Assembly (NCBI GenBank): GCA_043802925.1
Contig: JAZDKP010000242.1
Span: 1 to 16,370, forward strand
DNA length: 16,370 nucleotides
DNA from: JAZDKP01 sp043802925
GTDB taxonomy: Bacteria > Fibrobacterota > OXYB2-FULL-49-7 > JAEUSG01
Direction: 5' to 3'
Of the stretch, positions 14,005-16,370 are shown piece after piece. The translations under genes were made by a program, and so were the position numbers. Each line of letters starts with the position of its first letter. Position 1 is the stretch's first letter. Below the pieces are notes generated by a model, which ran no database searches, was not told where the DNA came from, and worked only from the letters and a program-made list of their open reading frames with translations.

Positions 14005-15851
14005 CGCTTCCCCCCCAACGCGTCCTTGAGGTTGGCGATTGCGTCAGGAAAGCCCGGCACAATCTCGAGCGCCCTGCGGAACGCGGCAATGCCCTCGGCC
14101 GCGCGGCCGGCCTGCATGTAGGCCACGCCGATGTTGTTATAGGTCCCGGCATGGACCGGCCGGACCGCGAGGGCCTGCGTGTAATAGAGGATGGCGGAGT
14201 CGGGAATGGCGGAACGCAGGTAGAGGTTTCCCATATTGTAATAAGCATCGGGGTAGCGTGGATCGAGCCGCATGACCTGTCGGTAGGCCGCGGCCGCCTC
14301 CGCGTTTTTTCCGAGCGCAAACCAGGCCACGCCAAGATTGAGCCAGGCCTTGACATAATCAGGATGGTATGCCAGCACGATCCGGTACTCCTCCACGGCC
14401 TTTTCGGGTCGCCCGGCCTCGCGGTAGAGGTTGCCGAGGTTATAGCGCGCATCGTCGTATTTGGGACGGATGCGGACCGCGGCCTGGTATTCCAGGAACG
14501 CTTCGCGCGTCTGTTTTTTTTCCGCATAGGCCATTCCCAGGTTGTTGTGGCCCCGCGCCTTGCCCGGCGCCTTTTTGACCACGTCCTCCCAGAGCGTAAG
14601 GGGCGTCTGCCAAACCTTGTTGCGCTCATGCGTCATCATGCCAAGGACCAGGACCACGGCCGCAAGGAGCCCGGTATAAAGCTTCGTGTTCCGCACAAAC
14701 CGTTCCAGCGTTCGCGGGACCACAAGCGCAAAACCGATGAGCGGCAGGTAAAGGCGGTGCTCAAAACAGACGTCCCAGATGGGAAGGAGGGAGGACTCAA
14801 CCGAAAGCGCCAGGAAAAAGAAAAGGACGCCGAAAGAGAGAAGCCGGTCACGGCGGTACAACCGGACGCCAAGGATGATAAGCGCGGCGATGAGGAGAAA
14901 CGACGGGAACGTAAATCCGTGAAAAAGAGACGGGGTGACCGGGATGTCATAATCAAGGTTCAGCGAGACCGGGCAGAGAGTGAGCCAAAGATACGTGCGC
15001 ACCACATTGAACTGGGTGAGTAGATAATTGAACCTTGGGATGGCCTGCTGATCGCCCGGAAGCAGGTCCGCGATGCCCGCGGCCCCGGCTTTACCCATAA
15101 GGATATAATTAACCGGAACGATTAACAGCAGAAGCAGGAACGGCAACAGGGTCTTCCATTTTGACCGCAGCTCCGGCAGGCGGTCGCAGAAAAAGAACGC
15201 CTCAATAAGGACGATGGCAAGCGGCAACGTGGCCACCGTCTCTTTAGTGAACATCCCGAGTACTCCGGCCGCTATCGCGATGGCATACATCACCCATCCG
15301 TAAAGACGCCCCACCGGGGCGTCTCTGGTTATCCCCCCCGAGGCCTCTCCGACTGCGATAAGCCGCGCCTTGACATAAGCGGTGAGGGATAGCAGGTACC
15401 ACAGGGCCGCCAGCGACGCCAGCCGTTGGACGATGTAAGTGACCGCCTGCGTCTGCACCGGATGCACGGCGAAGAGGAGCGCCGCAAATAAAGGTGTCCG
15501 CTCCCCTGCATTGCCTCGCAGGGTTGGCGACCGCATCAGCATCCGCGCAAACGCGAACAGGAGCAATGACGCGAGCACGTGAATGGTGATATTGACAATA
15601 TGATACCCGGTGACGGACAGCCCGTGGAGCCGGTAGTTGAGCGCAAACGAAAAGTACCCGACAAAACGGTGGGGGTACGCGCGGATGATTTCTGTTGGGG
15701 AGCCCTTCTGCACAATGCCATTGGCCACGATGGCGCTTTCATCGTCAAACTGGAAGGAGGCGTTGAAGGTGTTCAGATAGGGTACGATTGCCGCAAGTAT
15801 GATGAGCAGCACCGCGACACTGACAGGAAACTTTTTGACGTCTTTCACCAT
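14001..15851 (-). CDS. Membrane GT-C-like glycosyltransferase with five C-terminal TPRs (paralogue)
   Basis: 616 residues, clearly paralogous to the protein at 6441-8783. The membrane domain (about 8-410) has the GT-C Asp pair in ASFQFDDESAI (31-41; D36, D37), then MFTKETVATLP (200-210), LNLDYDIPV (297-305) and PIWDVCFEHRLYLP (357-370). The TPR part is five 34-residue units from 433 to about 602, four fewer than in the paralogue. Predicted role: use of a lipid-linked sugar on the outer face of the inner membrane, with TPRs binding the acceptor or a partner. ATG 15851 overlaps the DUF486 stop by 7 bases and has no ribosome site of its own, which points to coupled translation; the frame is open upstream to 16172 only by chance. 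One loop (about 170-186) contains the translated 27-bp palindromic repeat. Confidence 0.78.
   Translation of the reverse strand: MVKDVKKFPVSVAVLLIILAAIVPYLNTFNASFQFDDESAIVANGIVQKGSPTEIIRAYPHRFVGYFSFALNYRLHGLSVTGYHIVNITIHVLASLLLFAFARMLMRSPTLRGNAGERTPLFAALLFAVHPVQTQAVTYIVQRLASLAALWYLLSLTAYVKARLIAVGEASGGITRDAPVGRLYGWVMYAIAIAAGVLGMFTKETVATLPLAIVLIEAFFFCDRLPELRSKWKTLLPFLLLLLIVPVNYILMGKAGAAGIADLLPGDQQAIPRFNYLLTQFNVVRTYLWLTLCPVSLNLDYDIPVTPSLFHGFTFPSFLLIAALIILGVRLYRRDRLLSFGVLFFFLALSVESSLLPIWDVCFEHRLYLPLIGFALVVPRTLERFVRNTKLYTGLLAAVVLVLGMMTHERNKVWQTPLTLWEDVVKKAPGKARGHNNLGMAYAEKKQTREAFLEYQAAVRIRPKYDDARYNLGNLYREAGRPEKAVEEYRIVLAYHPDYVKAWLNLGVAWFALGKNAEAAAAYRQVMRLDPRYPDAYYNMGNLYLRSAIPDSAILYYTQALAVRPVHAGTYNNIGVAYMQAGRAAEGIAAFRRALEIVPGFPDAIANLKDALGGKR
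15300..15350. repeat. Copy C: intragenic 27-bp palindromic element in the second GT-C/TPR gene
   Basis: Bases 15300-15326 are identical to copies A and B (arms 15304-15312 and 15316-15324). A degenerate second unit is centred near 15337-15339, again 24 bases on. Translated in the same frame as copy A, giving RDAPVGRLYG (residues 176-185) preceded by EASGGIT. It sits at the position equivalent to copy A in the paralogue. Confidence 0.9.
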
Positions 15852-16174
15852 TTTTTGAATATGATAAAGACCGCACCAACAATCATGAGAAAGCCCACGG
15901 CATGATTCCACCGGAGCTCTTCCTTCAGGTAAAGCACGGAAAAAACGCAGAAGACCGCGAGCGTGATGACCTCCTGGATGGTCTTGAGCTGCGCGGCGGT
16001 GAACTGCCCATGGCCCCAGCGGTTCGCCGGCACTTGGAAGCAATACTCCGCGAACGCGATGCCCCAACTGACGAGCACCACCTTCCAGAGCGCCACCTCC
16101 TTGAACTTCAGATGTCCGTACCACGCGGCGGTCATGAACACGTTCGACACGGTCAGCAGGGCGATCGTCCACAT
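15845..16174 (-). CDS. DUF486 family small DMT-type membrane protein
   Basis: 109 residues with four hydrophobic segments (about 2-19, 29-44, 65-84 and 88-106), the layout of small multidrug-resistance/DMT half-transporters. The sequence carries the DUF486 landmarks SNVFMTAAWYGHLKF (9-23), SWGIAFAEYCFQVPANRWG (35-53) and QLKTIQEVITL (61-71). The DUF486 function is unknown. The fold is shared with EmrE and with the ArnE/ArnF undecaprenyl-phosphate-sugar flippase, and the gene's place directly before a GT-C enzyme and a polyprenyl-phosphate GT2 makes a flippase role attractive (inference). ATG 16174 is chosen because GAGGAG lies 8 bases before it and because the family starts there; the open frame running back to 16336 is not part of it. 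Confidence 0.82.
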   Translation of the reverse strand: MWTIALLTVSNVFMTAAWYGHLKFKEVALWKVVLVSWGIAFAEYCFQVPANRWGHGQFTAAQLKTIQEVITLAVFCVFSVLYLKEELRWNHAVGFLMIVGAVFIIFKKW

Positions 16175-16182
16175 GGGAAGCG

Positions 16183-16188
16183 CTCCTC
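16183..16188 (-). promoter_or_regulatory. Ribosome binding site GAGGAG of the DUF486 gene
   Basis: On the minus strand GAGGAG is 8 bases upstream of ATG 16174. It rules out the longer in-frame start at 16336. Confidence 0.65.
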
Positions 16189-16206
16189 GGGTCTGCCGGA
16201 TGGGAT

Positions 16207-16370
16207 CTACGTGAGGCGCACGTTGCGGTACGTCATGTCCGTCGTGGCCATGAGACGGATGCGGCTCGGCTTGAGACGGAGCACGACCCAGTCCGGGTTC
16301 TCGGGGCTTACGACGTGCTGCTTCAGACCCGAGCACCCGAGGTCGAACAGTCTCCGCTTGTCGGTAAGCC
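16207..16370 (-). CDS. 3' end of a gene, possibly pyridoxamine 5'-phosphate oxidase-like
   Basis: A minus-strand frame is open from the right edge for 53 codons to TAG at 16207-16209. It reads LTDKRRLFD... then NPDWVVLRLKPSRIRLM and a tail ending MTYRNVRLT. The alternating hydrophobic 'DWVVLRLKPSRIRLM' strand looks like the last beta strands of the split-barrel FMN-binding (pyridoxamine-phosphate-oxidase-like) proteins, where a similar 'P.lvvl.v.P.ri.l' occurs near the C terminus. This is a resemblance only. It lies 32 bases upstream of the DUF486 start in the same orientation, so it could be the preceding gene of that operon. Confidence 0.4.
   Translation of the reverse strand, partial: LTDKRRLFDLGCSGLKQHVVSPENPDWVVLRLKPSRIRLMATTDMTYRNVRLT

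Noticed and set aside
14151..15023. Long plus-strand open frame (290 codons) opposite the second GT-C/TPR gene
   Set aside because: Antisense shadow with the same kind of composition as the 6828-7844 frame; it resembles that frame only because the two sense genes are paralogues.
16175..16336. N-terminal extension of the DUF486 protein to 163 residues
   Set aside because: It runs over the stop of the upstream partial gene, is Pro/Arg/His-rich unlike the family, and the ribosome site GAGGAG supports ATG 16174.

Overview
The window looks like a chromosomal segment from an uncultured, moderately GC-rich bacterium. The mix of envelope glycosyltransferases, a SerA of the short Firmicutes/Fibrobacter-like type and a left-edge propeller of the 'VAVG..G.I.TS.DG..W' kind would fit a Fibrobacterota/FCB-like or similar environmental lineage. 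That placement is a guess, because there is no rRNA or tRNA here to anchor it.

Layout. 2-421: 3' end of a beta-propeller protein (+). 422-960: non-coding stretch with three consecutive inverted repeats, then an AT-rich promoter-like tract. 961-2130: AAA/DUF4143 ATPase (+). 2228-5726: compact + operon of 3-phosphoglycerate dehydrogenase, an RlmI-like 23S rRNA methyltransferase and a multipass acyltransferase-like protein. 5747-6437: type II toxin-antitoxin pair (ribbon-helix-helix antitoxin, PIN toxin) with its own promoter and a palindrome in the promoter spacer. 6441-8783: membrane GT-C-like glycosyltransferase with nine TPRs (-). 8830-12954: four translationally coupled genes (+): B12-binding-type radical SAM enzyme, two GT2 glycosyltransferases, and an LPG-synthase-like/UPF0104 membrane protein. 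12938-16174: four coupled genes on the minus strand (DUF486 DMT-type membrane protein, a second GT-C/TPR protein with five TPRs, a DPM1-like GT2, DUF2304 membrane protein). The 3' end of another gene, possibly pyridoxamine-phosphate-oxidase-like, sits at the right edge (16207 to the edge, -).

How it may work together. The minus-strand cassette has the parts of a Gtr/Arn-like lipid-linked sugar pathway. A GT2 could charge a polyprenyl phosphate, a small 4-TM DMT-type protein (DUF486) and/or DUF2304 could flip or scaffold it, and a GT-C enzyme could transfer the sugar outside the cytoplasm, with a TPR domain possibly selecting the acceptor. A second, larger GT-C/TPR paralogue lies head-to-head with the radical SAM/GT2/GT2 operon, so the whole 6.4-16.2 kb stretch is probably one cell-surface glycan or glycoprotein locus.

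The most unusual signal is a 27-bp palindromic element present in identical form three times inside the two GT-C/TPR genes. It is translated in two different reading frames, lies in predicted cytoplasmic loops, and is accompanied by 24-bp tandem copies.
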